64,000 bases of DNA, taken from assembly GCF_014218335.1 (NCBI RefSeq), contig NZ_AP023367.1, forward strand, positions 4,459,501 through 4,523,500. The letters are read 5' to 3'. Positions 8,390 through 17,189 of this stretch are shown here, piece by piece. The notes beneath the pieces were generated by a model. That model saw only the letters and a program-made list of their open reading frames with translations, ran no database searches and was not told the DNA's origin. Each line of letters starts with the position of its first letter. Position 1 is the first letter of the stretch. The DNA comes from Anaerocolumna cellulosilytica. Lineage in GTDB: Bacteria > Bacillota > Clostridia > Lachnospirales > Lachnospiraceae. The position numbers were made by a program, and so were the translations under genes.

Positions 8390-9793
8390 TTATTCCAAGG
8401 CTGCCAGACGGTCTGACGCTTCACTTGCCCTGTTGGAATCAGGAAAGTTCTCTTTCACAATAGTATAATATTTCTTCGCATTCTCAATGTCGTTCTGCTG
8501 GTGATAGGTTCTGCCAAGAAAATAAGCAGCATCCACATTATCTGTGTTGTATTCATATGCTTTTAAAAGCTGCTCCAGCGCTTTATCATATTTTCTTGAA
8601 GAATAGGAACTATGCCCCTGATTGTATAAAATATCAGATGCCTTCAAGCTCACAGATTCCTTCAAAGAGGCATATAACTCCTTCGCCGGTTGTTTCTCCA
8701 ATTTATCTTCTTTTACTCCGGTCAAGGCATCTGCAACAGCCACATAGTCAATATCCGTGACGTTCCCTTTTTCTAATTCTTTAATATATAGCTCGGCTGT
8801 ATTCATTAAGCCGTCATAAATAGTGTCATCATACTCTATCCCTTCATACTCCTCTACTTTTGCCTGTAAGGCAGTAATCTGACTTTCTAACTCTGTCTTC
8901 TCTTTTTCAAGGGAATCATTGGTTTGTATATACTTATTGATGCCCTCATTATATTCAATCTCTTTCTGTTTTAGTTCGCCTTGGTAAGTACTTTTTACCG
9001 TAGGAACCACTAGAAAGACTGCCCCCAATATACCAAATGCTACACCAATAATAAGATTTATAAATAACCATACATTTGGTTTTTCTTCTTTATAGCTGGA
9101 ATGCTGAAATAAAGCAGGCTCTGTAGCAGTAGGCCTTACCACCTCTTTACTGCTTTTACTTTCTTCTCTGCCGGATATACTGTGATGGCCAAGCTCACCC
9201 AGATATCGCAGGGTGGTTGTATTAGAAACATCTATTTTGCTGGCTTTTAACAGGCATTTTACTGCTTTTTCATTTTCACCGGTTTTCATGTATAAAAGTG
9301 CTAACAACTGCCATGCTTTAACAAAATGGGGATTCAGACTGGTTACTTTTTTAAGTTGAATAATTGCAAGATCCTCATTACCCTGTTTTGCAGATACTAA
9401 AGCTGCATTATATTTTTTTATTGTCTGATTCAGTGTATCCAATTTCGTAGGATTAGATTGTACTGCATTGACATAATCATCTGCGTCGTTTTCCGTGGGT
9501 TTGAAATGTTTACTGATAACCCATTCACTCAGAGCGGAGACTGTTTCTCCCATTTCGTAATAAACTAATCCTAATAGATTTCTGGCATTTATATTACTTT
9601 TATTATATTCAAGACTTTTTTTGAGGACCAAAATAGCACCGGATAAATCTCTGACTTTTGCTTTTTCCAGTCCTTCATTATAATACTTATTGGATAAGAG
9701 AAACATTTTCTTATATATTGTTAAATCCTCACCGCATCGTTCACAACGATTTCTTTTCGTTGCCACAACACCTCCACATACCGGACAAATCAT
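8390..9793 (-). CDS. zinc-ribbon, TPR-repeat membrane protein of unknown function
   Basis: The protein begins MICPVCGG and has a four-cysteine zinc ribbon (CPVCGG ... CERCGED) in its first ~25 residues. Several tetratricopeptide-like helical repeats follow (residues ~30-200), then one membrane helix (about 245-268, LFINLIIGVAFGILGAVFLVV), a coiled coil (about 275-320) and further TPR units to the C-terminus, ending in YHQQNDIENAKKYY-type repeats. The C-terminal TPR part is probably extracellular and the zinc ribbon cytosolic. The start is the third in-frame candidate (ATG 9793), 6 bases after GGTGGAG; upstream GTG and ATG overlap that site. It is probably co-transcribed with the 46-codon ORF upstream. 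A scaffold or envelope-assembly role is plausible but unproven; no specific family is recognised. Confidence 0.8.
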   Translation of the reverse strand: MICPVCGGVVATKRNRCERCGEDLTIYKKMFLLSNKYYNEGLEKAKVRDLSGAILVLKKSLEYNKSNINARNLLGLVYYEMGETVSALSEWVISKHFKPTENDADDYVNAVQSNPTKLDTLNQTIKKYNAALVSAKQGNEDLAIIQLKKVTSLNPHFVKAWQLLALLYMKTGENEKAVKCLLKASKIDVSNTTTLRYLGELGHHSISGREESKSSKEVVRPTATEPALFQHSSYKEEKPNVWLFINLIIGVAFGILGAVFLVVPTVKSTYQGELKQKEIEYNEGINKYIQTNDSLEKEKTELESQITALQAKVEEYEGIEYDDTIYDGLMNTAELYIKELEKGNVTDIDYVAVADALTGVKEDKLEKQPAKELYASLKESVSLKASDILYNQGHSSYSSRKYDKALEQLLKAYEYNTDNVDAAYFLGRTYHQQNDIENAKKYYTIVKENFPDSNRASEASDRLAALE

Positions 9794-9815
9794 ATTCATC
9801 TCCACCTAACTACTT

Positions 9816-9956
9816 TTATTTATCTTTTAAATCCTTCATCATGGTTTTAATAATATCCGTTATATCAGATAAATCATTGTTGTTAATTACATCTTCTGCC
9901 TGCTCTACTTCAAGGCTCGGCACAAATTTAGCTACTTCTTCATCAAAGTTTATCAT
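9816..9956 (-). CDS. 46-residue acidic ORF upstream of the zinc-ribbon/TPR gene
   Basis: The frame begins at ATG 9956, preceded by ATAGGAG at 6 bases, and ends with TAA at 9816, 22 bases before the next start. The product (MINFDEEVAKFVPSLEVEQ at the N-terminus, MMKDLKDK at the C-terminus) is soluble, acidic in the middle and predicted mostly helical. It has no recognisable domain. The strong ribosome site and tight spacing favour a real gene translated with the TPR gene. Confidence 0.6.
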   Translation of the reverse strand: MINFDEEVAKFVPSLEVEQAEDVINNNDLSDITDIIKTMMKDLKDK

Positions 9957-10069
9957 ATCTGACTCCTATCTTTAACATATATACAGGTTTCCATTAATAT
10001 ATACATAATAACCAGTTCGGTTATAAAAATCAAGTAATTATTGTAGTTTTAGGTACAATTTCCATCAAA

Positions 10070-10103
10070 ATAATGGAAGCAGGATACATCCTACTTCCAT
10101 TAT
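10070..10103 (-). terminator. intrinsic terminator after valS
   Basis: Stem ATAATGGAAG-AGGA / TCCT-CTTCCATTAT has one mismatch and a 4-base loop, followed on the minus strand by TTTTG. It lies about 140 bases past the valS stop; nothing else is evident between 9957 and 10241. Confidence 0.7.
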
Positions 10104-10241
10104 AGTATTACGAGGTTTTAATGCAATAAAAACAGTTCGATTCCCTTCGACACGACCACCCGTTATATCCAATAATTATGGCTTTTATAACTTTTACAGA
10201 CTGCTTCCAGGCTGTAATTTTTCAGAATCGGTTTCCTCAGG

Positions 10242-12902
10242 TTATTTTTTTAATTGGCTTAAACGTTCTTCAACTTGAGCCATCATCATGGTATACTTTT
10301 CTAATTTCTCCTTTTCTTCCGCTAATTTAGCTTCAGGAGCTTTACTTACAAATTTTTCATTGCTTAGCATACCTTTCACACGGTTTAACTCTCCTGTAAG
10401 TCTTACTTTTTCTTTTTCCAGTCGCTCAATTTCTTTCTCTACATCAACTAAATCAGCAAATGGCATGTAGATGGCGGCTCCTGGAATAAGAGCTGTTACA
10501 GCATCTTCCGGTATTCCGGTCTTATCTTCCTGTATTTTTACTTCTGCGGCATAGCCTAAAGTTGCAAAGAATACTTTGCTATTTTCAAATATTTCTCTTA
10601 TGGAAGCACTTTCTGACACTACAATTACAGTAGCTTTTCTGCTAGGAGGAACGTTCATATCCGTACGTACATTACGGATTCCCTTAACTGCTGTTTTAAT
10701 GGTTTCTACAGCTTCTTCCTGCTTGCTAAACTCATAGCTTTCTTCAAATTCAGGCCAATTTGAAATCATAATGGATTCATCTTCGGAATTCCTTCCATCC
10801 ATCTCTAAAAGCGTACAATAGATTTCTTCAGTGATGAAGGGCATATATGGGTGAAGCAGCTTTAAAGAAGTTGTTAATACTTTCTTTAAAGTCCAGATTG
10901 CACTGTTCTTTGTGGTATCTGTATCACTATAAAGTCGTGGTTTTACCATCTCAATATACCAGTCACAGAATTCTTCCCAAACAAAATCATAAATTTTCTG
11001 AACAGCAATTCCAAGTTCAAAGTTCTCCATGTTATCTGTGACTTCTTTTACTAAGGAGTTTGCCTTAGAAAGAATCCATTTATCTGCATCTGTTAAAGCA
11101 TCCGGTTCACTGTTAAGTCCATCGGCCTTTTCTAAATTCATCATAATAAAGCGGGAAGCATTCCATACCTTGTTGGCAAAGTTTCTGCTAGCTTCCACTC
11201 GCTCCCAATAAAAACGCATATCATTGCCTGGTGCATTACCTGTTATCAAGGTAAGTCTTAGGGCATCCGCACCATATTTATCGATAATTTCAAGCGGATC
11301 TATGCCGTTACCTAAAGATTTACTCATCTTACGACCTTGAGAATCTCTTACCAGACCATGGATTAATACTTTATCAAAAGGTGCTTTTCCTGTATATTCA
11401 AAACCGGAAAATACCATTCTAACAACCCAGAAGAAGATTATATCATATCCCGTTACCAATACGTTTGTAGGATAAAAATATTTATAATCTTCGGTTTCTT
11501 CCGGCCAGCCTAAGGTTGAGAACGGCCAGAGTGCAGAGCTAAACCAAGTATCTAATGTGTCTTCATCCTGAGTTAAATGGTTATGACCGCATTTCGGACA
11601 GGTAGACGGAGTTTCTTTCGCTACTGTTACCTCACCGCATGAATTACAGTAGTAAGCAGGAATTCTATGCCCCCACCAAAGTTGTCTTGAGATACACCAG
11701 TCTCTAATATTGTCTGTCCAGTTAAAATAGATTTTATCAAAGCGTTCCGGTACAAACTCTACTTCACCTGATTTTACCGCTTCTACAGCAGGCTTGATGA
11801 GCTCATCCATTTTTACAAACCACTGCTGTTTAATTAACGGTTCAACGGTAGTGTTACACCTGTCATGCGTTCCTACGTTGTGAACATGGTCTTCAACTTT
11901 AACTAATAGTCCTAACTCCTTTAGTTCCGCTACCATCTGTTTTCTGGCTTCATAGCGGTCAAGACCTGCATATTTTCCCCCATTCTGATTAATGGTAGCA
12001 TCATCATTCATTACATTAATTTCAGGCAGGTTATGTCTTTTTCCTACCTCAAAGTCATTCGGGTCATGGGCAGGTGTAATTTTTACTACACCCGTGCCGA
12101 ATTCCCGGTCTACATAAGCATCTGCTATAATGGGAATTTCTTTATTAACCAACGGCAGCATAACTTTTTTTCCTATCAGGTGACTATATCGGTCGTCTTC
12201 CGGATGAACAGCTACAGCGCTGTCTCCTAATAAAGTTTCAGGTCTGGTAGTAGCTACTTCAAGGAATTCTCCGGTTCCAACCACCGGATATTTAATATGC
12301 CAAAAATGACCGGACTGCTCTTCATGCTCTACTTCGGCATCAGAAATACTGGTCTGGCATACCGGACACCAGTTAATAATTCTAGAGCCCTTGTAGATAT
12401 AGCCTTTTTCATAAAGTCGTGTAAATACTTCCGTAACAGCCTTAGAACATCCTTCATCCATGGTAAAACGTTCTCTGTCCCAATCGCAGGAGGAGCCTAA
12501 TTTTTTAAGCTGCTCAATAATTCTGCCGCCGTATTCATCCTTCCATTCCCAGGCACGCTTTAAAAATCCTTCTCTTCCAAGCTCCTCTTTATCAATGCCT
12601 TCTGATTTTAACTTTTCAATAATCTTAACCTCTGTTGCAATACTGGCATGGTCCGTACCCGGCTGCCACAGCGCATTATATCCCTGCATCCTTTTAAAAC
12701 GAATAATAATATCCTGCATAGTATTATCTAGTGCGTGACCCATGTGTAATTGTCCTGTAATATTTGGTGGTGGAATCACAATGGTAAAAGGTTTTTTACT
12801 TTTATCCACTTTTGCCTGAAAATACTTTTTATTCAGCCATTTCGCATATAATCTTTCTTCTATGTCCTGGGGGGCATAGTTCTTTGCCAATTCTTTTTCC
12901 AT
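10242..12902 (-). CDS. valS: valyl-tRNA synthetase
   Basis: This class I aminoacyl-tRNA synthetase charges tRNA-Val and edits mischarged Thr-tRNA. The 886-residue product shows the HIGH-type motif ([15 protein letters not shown]), the CP1 editing domain ([19 protein letters not shown]), the KMSKS motif ([14 protein letters not shown]), the tRNA anticodon-binding domain and a C-terminal coiled coil rich in Lys/Glu (about the last 70 residues), characteristic of ValRS. The coding frame is open to 13016, but those codons overlap the T-box leader; ATG 12902 with AAAGGAG 6 bases upstream is the start. Expression is controlled by the upstream T-box. Confidence 0.98.
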   Translation of the reverse strand: MEKELAKNYAPQDIEERLYAKWLNKKYFQAKVDKSKKPFTIVIPPPNITGQLHMGHALDNTMQDIIIRFKRMQGYNALWQPGTDHASIATEVKIIEKLKSEGIDKEELGREGFLKRAWEWKDEYGGRIIEQLKKLGSSCDWDRERFTMDEGCSKAVTEVFTRLYEKGYIYKGSRIINWCPVCQTSISDAEVEHEEQSGHFWHIKYPVVGTGEFLEVATTRPETLLGDSAVAVHPEDDRYSHLIGKKVMLPLVNKEIPIIADAYVDREFGTGVVKITPAHDPNDFEVGKRHNLPEINVMNDDATINQNGGKYAGLDRYEARKQMVAELKELGLLVKVEDHVHNVGTHDRCNTTVEPLIKQQWFVKMDELIKPAVEAVKSGEVEFVPERFDKIYFNWTDNIRDWCISRQLWWGHRIPAYYCNSCGEVTVAKETPSTCPKCGHNHLTQDEDTLDTWFSSALWPFSTLGWPEETEDYKYFYPTNVLVTGYDIIFFWVVRMVFSGFEYTGKAPFDKVLIHGLVRDSQGRKMSKSLGNGIDPLEIIDKYGADALRLTLITGNAPGNDMRFYWERVEASRNFANKVWNASRFIMMNLEKADGLNSEPDALTDADKWILSKANSLVKEVTDNMENFELGIAVQKIYDFVWEEFCDWYIEMVKPRLYSDTDTTKNSAIWTLKKVLTTSLKLLHPYMPFITEEIYCTLLEMDGRNSEDESIMISNWPEFEESYEFSKQEEAVETIKTAVKGIRNVRTDMNVPPSRKATVIVVSESASIREIFENSKVFFATLGYAAEVKIQEDKTGIPEDAVTALIPGAAIYMPFADLVDVEKEIERLEKEKVRLTGELNRVKGMLSNEKFVSKAPEAKLAEEKEKLEKYTMMMAQVEERLSQLKK

Positions 12903-13013
12903 AGCTTTCTCCTTTATCATCCTTAAATTAATAACATCATCTGTACATGTAAATACTAGGTGCTGCTTTGCAAATCCCTGAAGGTTTTTATGATTAGAAA
13001 CTTCCCTAAAACA

Positions 13014-13270
13014 CAAAAAAAGTTCCTCGTCAAAGGACGAAGAACCGTGGTACCACCTTTATTTATGGCCTACTGTCATAGACCACCTACAAACCGATAT
13101 ATTATGACCCGGTCTTGTGCCTGTAACGGGACACCCCGGTATTTCTTACTTTTGTTCGGAAATACTGTTCAGAAGCTACCTTCAATAAGTTTCCTTAAGA
13201 TATCCTTTCAGCCTCGGGACATCTTCTCTGCTAAGTAACCTTACTTACTCCTCTTCCTCATTACATTTAT
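13014..13270 (-). promoter_or_regulatory. T-box riboswitch leader of valS
   Basis: Read on the minus strand, the leader contains the T-box signature AAGGTGGTACCACGG (13046-13060), which pairs with the uncharged tRNA acceptor end. A terminator hairpin and a run of seven T follow, then the valS coding region. The upstream part has the elements of a Stem I, including a GGCTGAAAGG distal segment and a GTA triplet (minus-strand read of 13177-13179) in a plausible specifier position, consistent with valine. Uncharged tRNA-Val is expected to stabilise the antiterminator and allow valS transcription. T-box identity is firm; the specifier assignment is tentative. Confidence 0.93.
13015..13045 (-). terminator. 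T-box regulated terminator hairpin
   Basis: GTTCTTCGTC / GACGAGGAAC (one G-U pair, short TTT loop) followed by TTTTTTT on the minus strand. Its 5' arm adjoins the T-box sequence, so antiterminator and terminator are mutually exclusive. Confidence 0.88.
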
Positions 13271-13430
13271 CTGTATGTGTTTATACATCCTGTCAATTCT
13301 ATTATAATACATCAATTATTATATACTTACTAATGATAAATAATGTAGGATTATCTGTCAAGCGTTTTTTTATAAATTTTAACCATTCTATATAGAATCC
13401 AGTTCATTATAGAGAAGTTAATTGACCTAC

Positions 13431-14675
13431 TTATAGGTATATGCCATAGCTTTCCAGTTGTTTTACAATTCCCTCTTTTTGTTCCGGTTTTTGGTTTAAG
13501 AATTTGTTAACTTCTTCAATGCTCTTTTCCTTGATTTCATTGTTATAATCAATCTGATCTCTTAACTTTTGTCTTCTGATATTTAGACGATGGCGTACTT
13601 CTACCATCTCCTTGTTGTCTAACAGAGCTACCACCTGATGCACCCATATATTAGGGTCTGTTAAACTATGATTTTTCAGTTCTTTTACCAATTCCCTGTT
13701 GTAGAATTCAAGTTGTCCGGTACTATTGTTAAATTTTCTTTCTTCCTCTTTTACCTTTTCATACTGTTCCCATAGATAGGCAAGTTCCGCATAACTGTTT
13801 ATCATATACTTTTGATAGGCATAATCAAGAGCATTGGTGTTATTAATATACTTTATCTTCACTTTATTCAATAGCTGAATGGCTCGATTTAATTTTAAAT
13901 CCGTCACTTTCTTATCTTTTTGATTCTCTCTCGCCTTGATAAATATATAGGCAGCAGATACAAGTGCCATCATAATTGTCAGGATAAAGGGAACTTCTAA
14001 ATTTGCCTTAAAATGATTGCCTACTACAGCAAAAATTACAAATAAAATAATTACCATGGCGCTTGTGGTTGTTCCAATTCCTTTTAAATATGCTTGCTTT
14101 TTCTCAGTTTCTTCTTGCCTAAAAAATAGTGCTCCCTTTTCCCCCTCTAAGTACTGCATATCATTTTTGATGGAATTTGCGTACGCCTCATTGTCCTTTA
14201 ACCGCCGCATTTCGCCCGGTAAATCATCTTCGAATTTTGCCAGATATTTAAACTGACTTTCAGATATATTTTTATTTTCACTTTGATATCTGGAACGTTC
14301 TCTGGTAATGGTTACTATTTTTCTCGCTAAGTCATTGATAAATTCCCTATCACTCTTTTGTATTAACTCTACCTTCTGCATATCCGTCAAATAAGAGGTT
14401 ACCGCTTGGTATTCAAACTTTAACTCCTCTAATCGGTTCGTGCTCTCAATGATTTGCTCGCAATGCTCCATGACAGTACTCGCCTGCTTGTCCACAGCAC
14501 CTCTGCTCGGTACACGCTCTCCTTTTACCAAATCATCCTTCACCTTAGAATTCTCTGCCACGGGATTCTCTTCCATAGAGAACTGCTCCCCCGCAACCGT
14601 TTCTTCTCCTCCAAAAGGCATTGCACTATATTTTTGTCTGGTTGTTCCGGTAAATAGTCTTTTTAGCAATCCCAT
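13431..14675 (-). CDS. coiled-coil protein with two central membrane helices, unknown function
   Basis: The 414-residue product from ATG 14675 (MGLLKRLFTG) has a polar N-terminal third with Gly/Glu-rich low complexity, then a long coiled coil (about 80-195). Two membrane helices lie at ~198-220 (AMVIILFVIFAVVG) and ~225-245 (FILTIMMALVSAAYIFI), followed by a second helical, charged half (about 260-414). The preferred ATG has AGAGAGGA 6 bases upstream; a frame extends nine codons further without a better site. It is the last gene of a four-gene minus-strand cluster (17190-20771, 15726-17012, 14711-15589, this one). I do not recognise the family. The topology suggests a membrane anchor for the soluble partners encoded upstream; that is inference. 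Confidence 0.75.
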   Translation of the reverse strand: MGLLKRLFTGTTRQKYSAMPFGGEETVAGEQFSMEENPVAENSKVKDDLVKGERVPSRGAVDKQASTVMEHCEQIIESTNRLEELKFEYQAVTSYLTDMQKVELIQKSDREFINDLARKIVTITRERSRYQSENKNISESQFKYLAKFEDDLPGEMRRLKDNEAYANSIKNDMQYLEGEKGALFFRQEETEKKQAYLKGIGTTTSAMVIILFVIFAVVGNHFKANLEVPFILTIMMALVSAAYIFIKARENQKDKKVTDLKLNRAIQLLNKVKIKYINNTNALDYAYQKYMINSYAELAYLWEQYEKVKEEERKFNNSTGQLEFYNRELVKELKNHSLTDPNIWVHQVVALLDNKEMVEVRHRLNIRRQKLRDQIDYNNEIKEKSIEEVNKFLNQKPEQKEGIVKQLESYGIYL

Positions 14676-14710
14676 ATATGATTCCTCTCTAAATATATAC
14701 ATAGAAGCTA

Positions 14711-15589
14711 TCAGGAATTTTCCAGTCTGAACTCCTGCTTAAAGTTCAAGGTAATTTCCTCTGCTGCCTGATAAAACTTTGTAATTCTTCCAGTGTCCTT
14801 ACATTCTTTTAAATCTTGTAGGGCATCATAATCAGTTGAAGTCTTTGCACGCTTAAAGCCTTCCTCTAATTCTGCTTCAAAGGATTTACGCTCCTCCTCC
14901 GTTATACCATACTTCTCTGCCTCTGCTTTTAATACTTCTTCTTGCTTACTTAGTAACAAAGTAAAAAAATACTGCCTTAATGATTCCTTATTTTGATTAT
15001 TATCGTAAGCTTCTTTAAAGAATCTTAACGCCTCTACAGGTCCAGTCATGTGAAGTCTGGCCAAAGCAAGATTATGCTTTAAATCTCCATATTCATCCTT
15101 TCTTAAGTTAAGAACCTCTTTACTGTTTAAAATTCTTTCATATTCCTTAGCTGCCTGGGTATACTGTCTATATTTTAAGCAGTTATCTGCTTTTTTCTTA
15201 AGTTTCTCAAAAGGAGTCAACTGTTCAGCCTGTTCCATAAGAAGTAGCAGTTGCTTAATTTCTTGTTCTTCATAGTAATCAGAGCTGCATAGTATTGTCA
15301 CAATAATATCTTTCAGATTCGTAGGGTTTGGATTCGCTGTCTTTTCCCATGCTCCCTGCTCATTCATTGGCTTAATTAATTCTTCTACCCTTTTACTTAA
15401 ATCCGGCAGACAGATTTCATGTTCTATCCAGTGAAGAAAGGAGGTCTGATAAAGTTCTTCTGTAATTGTATCGACATTATGGTAAATAAAATAACATAAT
15501 TCTTCCAGAGAATAAATATATGTGTTGGTTAATTTAAAATAAAATGGTTTCTCAGCTTGTTTTCCGTTACATATAATTAATTTTCCCAT
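14711..15589 (-). CDS. 302-codon-frame helical/TPR-like protein of the Hsp70-like cluster
   Basis: The product from ATG 15589 (MGKLIICNGKQAEKPFYF) has an N-terminal ~100-residue domain with conserved-looking segments (YSLEELCYFIYHNVDTI, FLHWIEHEICLPDL), then TPR-like helical hairpins (YRQYTQAAKEYERIL, ALRFFKEAYDNNQNKESL), and a charged C-terminal helical region. It is soluble, with no signal peptide. AGGGAGG lies about 6 bases before the start, directly after a short hairpin. It ends 36 bases before the next gene start. The gene belongs to the cluster with the Hsp70-like and solenoid proteins; no specific family name is recognised. Confidence 0.75.
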   Translation of the reverse strand: MGKLIICNGKQAEKPFYFKLTNTYIYSLEELCYFIYHNVDTITEELYQTSFLHWIEHEICLPDLSKRVEELIKPMNEQGAWEKTANPNPTNLKDIIVTILCSSDYYEEQEIKQLLLLMEQAEQLTPFEKLKKKADNCLKYRQYTQAAKEYERILNSKEVLNLRKDEYGDLKHNLALARLHMTGPVEALRFFKEAYDNNQNKESLRQYFFTLLLSKQEEVLKAEAEKYGITEEERKSFEAELEEGFKRAKTSTDYDALQDLKECKDTGRITKFYQAAEEITLNFKQEFRLENS

Positions 15590-15602
15590 TACAGCCTCCC
15601 TC

Positions 15603-15683
15603 TGCCGCTTTAGCGGCATACAAATACTGAGCGAAAAACACCCTCAGTGCTTTTTGCCGGTTGAAATGCTTTTCTCTTCAACC
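15603..15683. other. three consecutive hairpins in the spacer between cluster genes
   Basis: The 136-base spacer before the 302-codon-frame gene holds TGCCGC-TTTA-GCGGCA (15603-15618), ACTGAG...CTCAGT (15626-15648) and GGTTGAA...TTCAACC (15659-15683). The first sits immediately upstream of the ribosome site of the following gene. They could be RNA-processing or stability elements, or a leaky terminator that adjusts stoichiometry; none carries a strong minus-strand T-tract. Confidence 0.5.
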
Positions 15684-15725
15684 TAAACTCCTATCCATAT
15701 ACCTTAGCAAAACATATTTCCCTTC

Positions 15726-17012
15726 TCACGTAAGATCTTCCTCAGAGAGATTAATCTCTTTTTCCCATATTCGGTTAGTTGAAGGAAAGAAGTTTCCAAA
15801 CCCCTTATCTTTAACCGTTAAGACGGCAACAGTTTTTGCAAAAAATTTTAAACGTACCTCAACTCTGGTCGTTTTATTCGGTCGGTTAGGCAGACCATCC
15901 AGGAATAAACTGTATTCCGTTATTCCGTGTTTTAATAAATCTTTGTAATACAGCGTAATCTGGTTCGTATCATCTAATAATAAATCAAGCTTTTCGTCTA
16001 TTTCATACCATGGAGTTGCTGCCCTTGCCAAAACGGCTTCTGCGGTTTTAGCATCATAATAGCCCTGAATATAAAAGCTTCCGGTTATCATGTCCCCATC
16101 TAAAATTAAGAATTCTTCAAGCTTACGCTCTCCTGATAATTCTTTTGCTGCATAGCAGGCACCTTTGGTAAATAAATTTTGACCTTTAAATACCCTGCGC
16201 CCAACACACAGCTCCTTTAATACCGAATCTGCCCAATTGCTGTCGAATCCTTTTCCTGTAACATAGATTGTAGAAACAATTTGTTTATGAAGTGCCTTTT
16301 TGGCAATGCCAGCGAACAGAAAGGCAAGCTTATCCATATCTTCGAATTCTTCTAGCATCTCAAGCTTCATAATCTCTGACATATCTTTTTTCTGAATAGC
16401 AACCACATAGGGTTTTACCTTTCGGTTTATTGTTATCTGCTGATATATAAGCCCTTCTTCATCATATTCAAATAAAACCACATCATTAATCCATAGTTCT
16501 TTTGGCTGACTTAAGGCGTAGTATTGATAGCTTTGGGCATGATTTTGTATAAACGCCCGGTCTTTTCCGATACCCAAATTCTCAAGCGCTGCATAAATCG
16601 TTTCTCTCAAGTTCTCATTTAAATCCCTTAGTGTCACCACAAGCTTTAGTATACTATTTCCAGGATAATAGACTTTTAACAGCTGCAGGCTTTTACGAAA
16701 GAATTTTTCTAAAAGCAGGAGGGGCGTAAATTGTACACCGTAAATTTCTGTTTCTTCCCCTTTTTCTGCCCGTTTTACCAAATCCCTTATAACAACACCG
16801 GTGTTTCCTTCAGACAATACCAAAGCTTCCTCACCATAGACCCATTCCTTGCTCCCTGCTTTCACACCTAATACAGTTGGTATAATATATTTGTTCTTAT
16901 CGGAAGTCGGACAGATGGATTCCGGTTCATAAGTTTTATAACTAAAACAGCTTATTTGAGAAAAATCATTGCACAGGTCAAAGCCCACCAACAGATTCTT
17001 TGTTTCTCCCAT
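15726..17012 (-). CDS. Hsp70/actin-fold-like protein of unknown function (DUF5716-like)
   Basis: The 428-residue product starts MGETKNLLVGFDLCNDFSQ, where VGFDLCNDFSQIS resembles the phosphate-1 loop of Hsp70/actin-type ATPases. A YGEEAL element follows, and later segments such as VFEYDEEGLIYQQI and IYVTGKGFDSNWAD could correspond to the other nucleotide-binding loops. The C-terminal ~90 residues form a separate beta-rich domain (LRFF-type, TTRVEVRLKFFAKTV). I recall this combination as the DUF5716 family that accompanies DUF5717 in Lachnospiraceae, but that is memory, not a search. AGGAGG lies at good spacing before ATG 17012. The upstream solenoid gene is separated by 177 bases holding a strong hairpin. 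ATPase or chaperone activity is inferred from fold resemblance only. Confidence 0.7.
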   Translation of the reverse strand: MGETKNLLVGFDLCNDFSQISCFSYKTYEPESICPTSDKNKYIIPTVLGVKAGSKEWVYGEEALVLSEGNTGVVIRDLVKRAEKGEETEIYGVQFTPLLLLEKFFRKSLQLLKVYYPGNSILKLVVTLRDLNENLRETIYAALENLGIGKDRAFIQNHAQSYQYYALSQPKELWINDVVLFEYDEEGLIYQQITINRKVKPYVVAIQKKDMSEIMKLEMLEEFEDMDKLAFLFAGIAKKALHKQIVSTIYVTGKGFDSNWADSVLKELCVGRRVFKGQNLFTKGACYAAKELSGERKLEEFLILDGDMITGSFYIQGYYDAKTAEAVLARAATPWYEIDEKLDLLLDDTNQITLYYKDLLKHGITEYSLFLDGLPNRPNKTTRVEVRLKFFAKTVAVLTVKDKGFGNFFPSTNRIWEKEINLSEEDLT

Positions 17013-17082
17013 CTCCTATACCTCCTCCCATCAATTTCATCTGTTAAAACAATCGCAAACAACTCTTTTATTGGTGGAATCA

Positions 17083-17146
17083 GGCAGAGTCACCAAAAAT
17101 GGGTTCTGGTGCAGTTGTAACTCCCCATTATTTGGGTGGTTCTGCC
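17083..17146. other. long imperfect hairpin in the spacer between solenoid and Hsp70-like genes
   Basis: GGCAGAGTCACCAAAAAT pairs with ATTTGGGTGGTTCTGCC across a ~30-base internal region that itself contains GGTT/AACTCC complementarity, giving a roughly 17-bp stem with few mismatches. There is no T-tract on the minus strand, so it is not a classical terminator. It may be an mRNA processing or stability element inside the operon. Confidence 0.55.
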
Positions 17147-17189
17147 TTCTTCCTGCTCTATATAATGCATTTTGCAATTATTTATTCTG

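Noticed and set aside
10120-10155. tRNA-like 3' end (GTTCGATTC followed by ACCACC) after valS
   Set aside because: The T-stem does not pair, and no acceptor 5' arm or anticodon arm can be drawn upstream. At best a chance match or a very decayed remnant.
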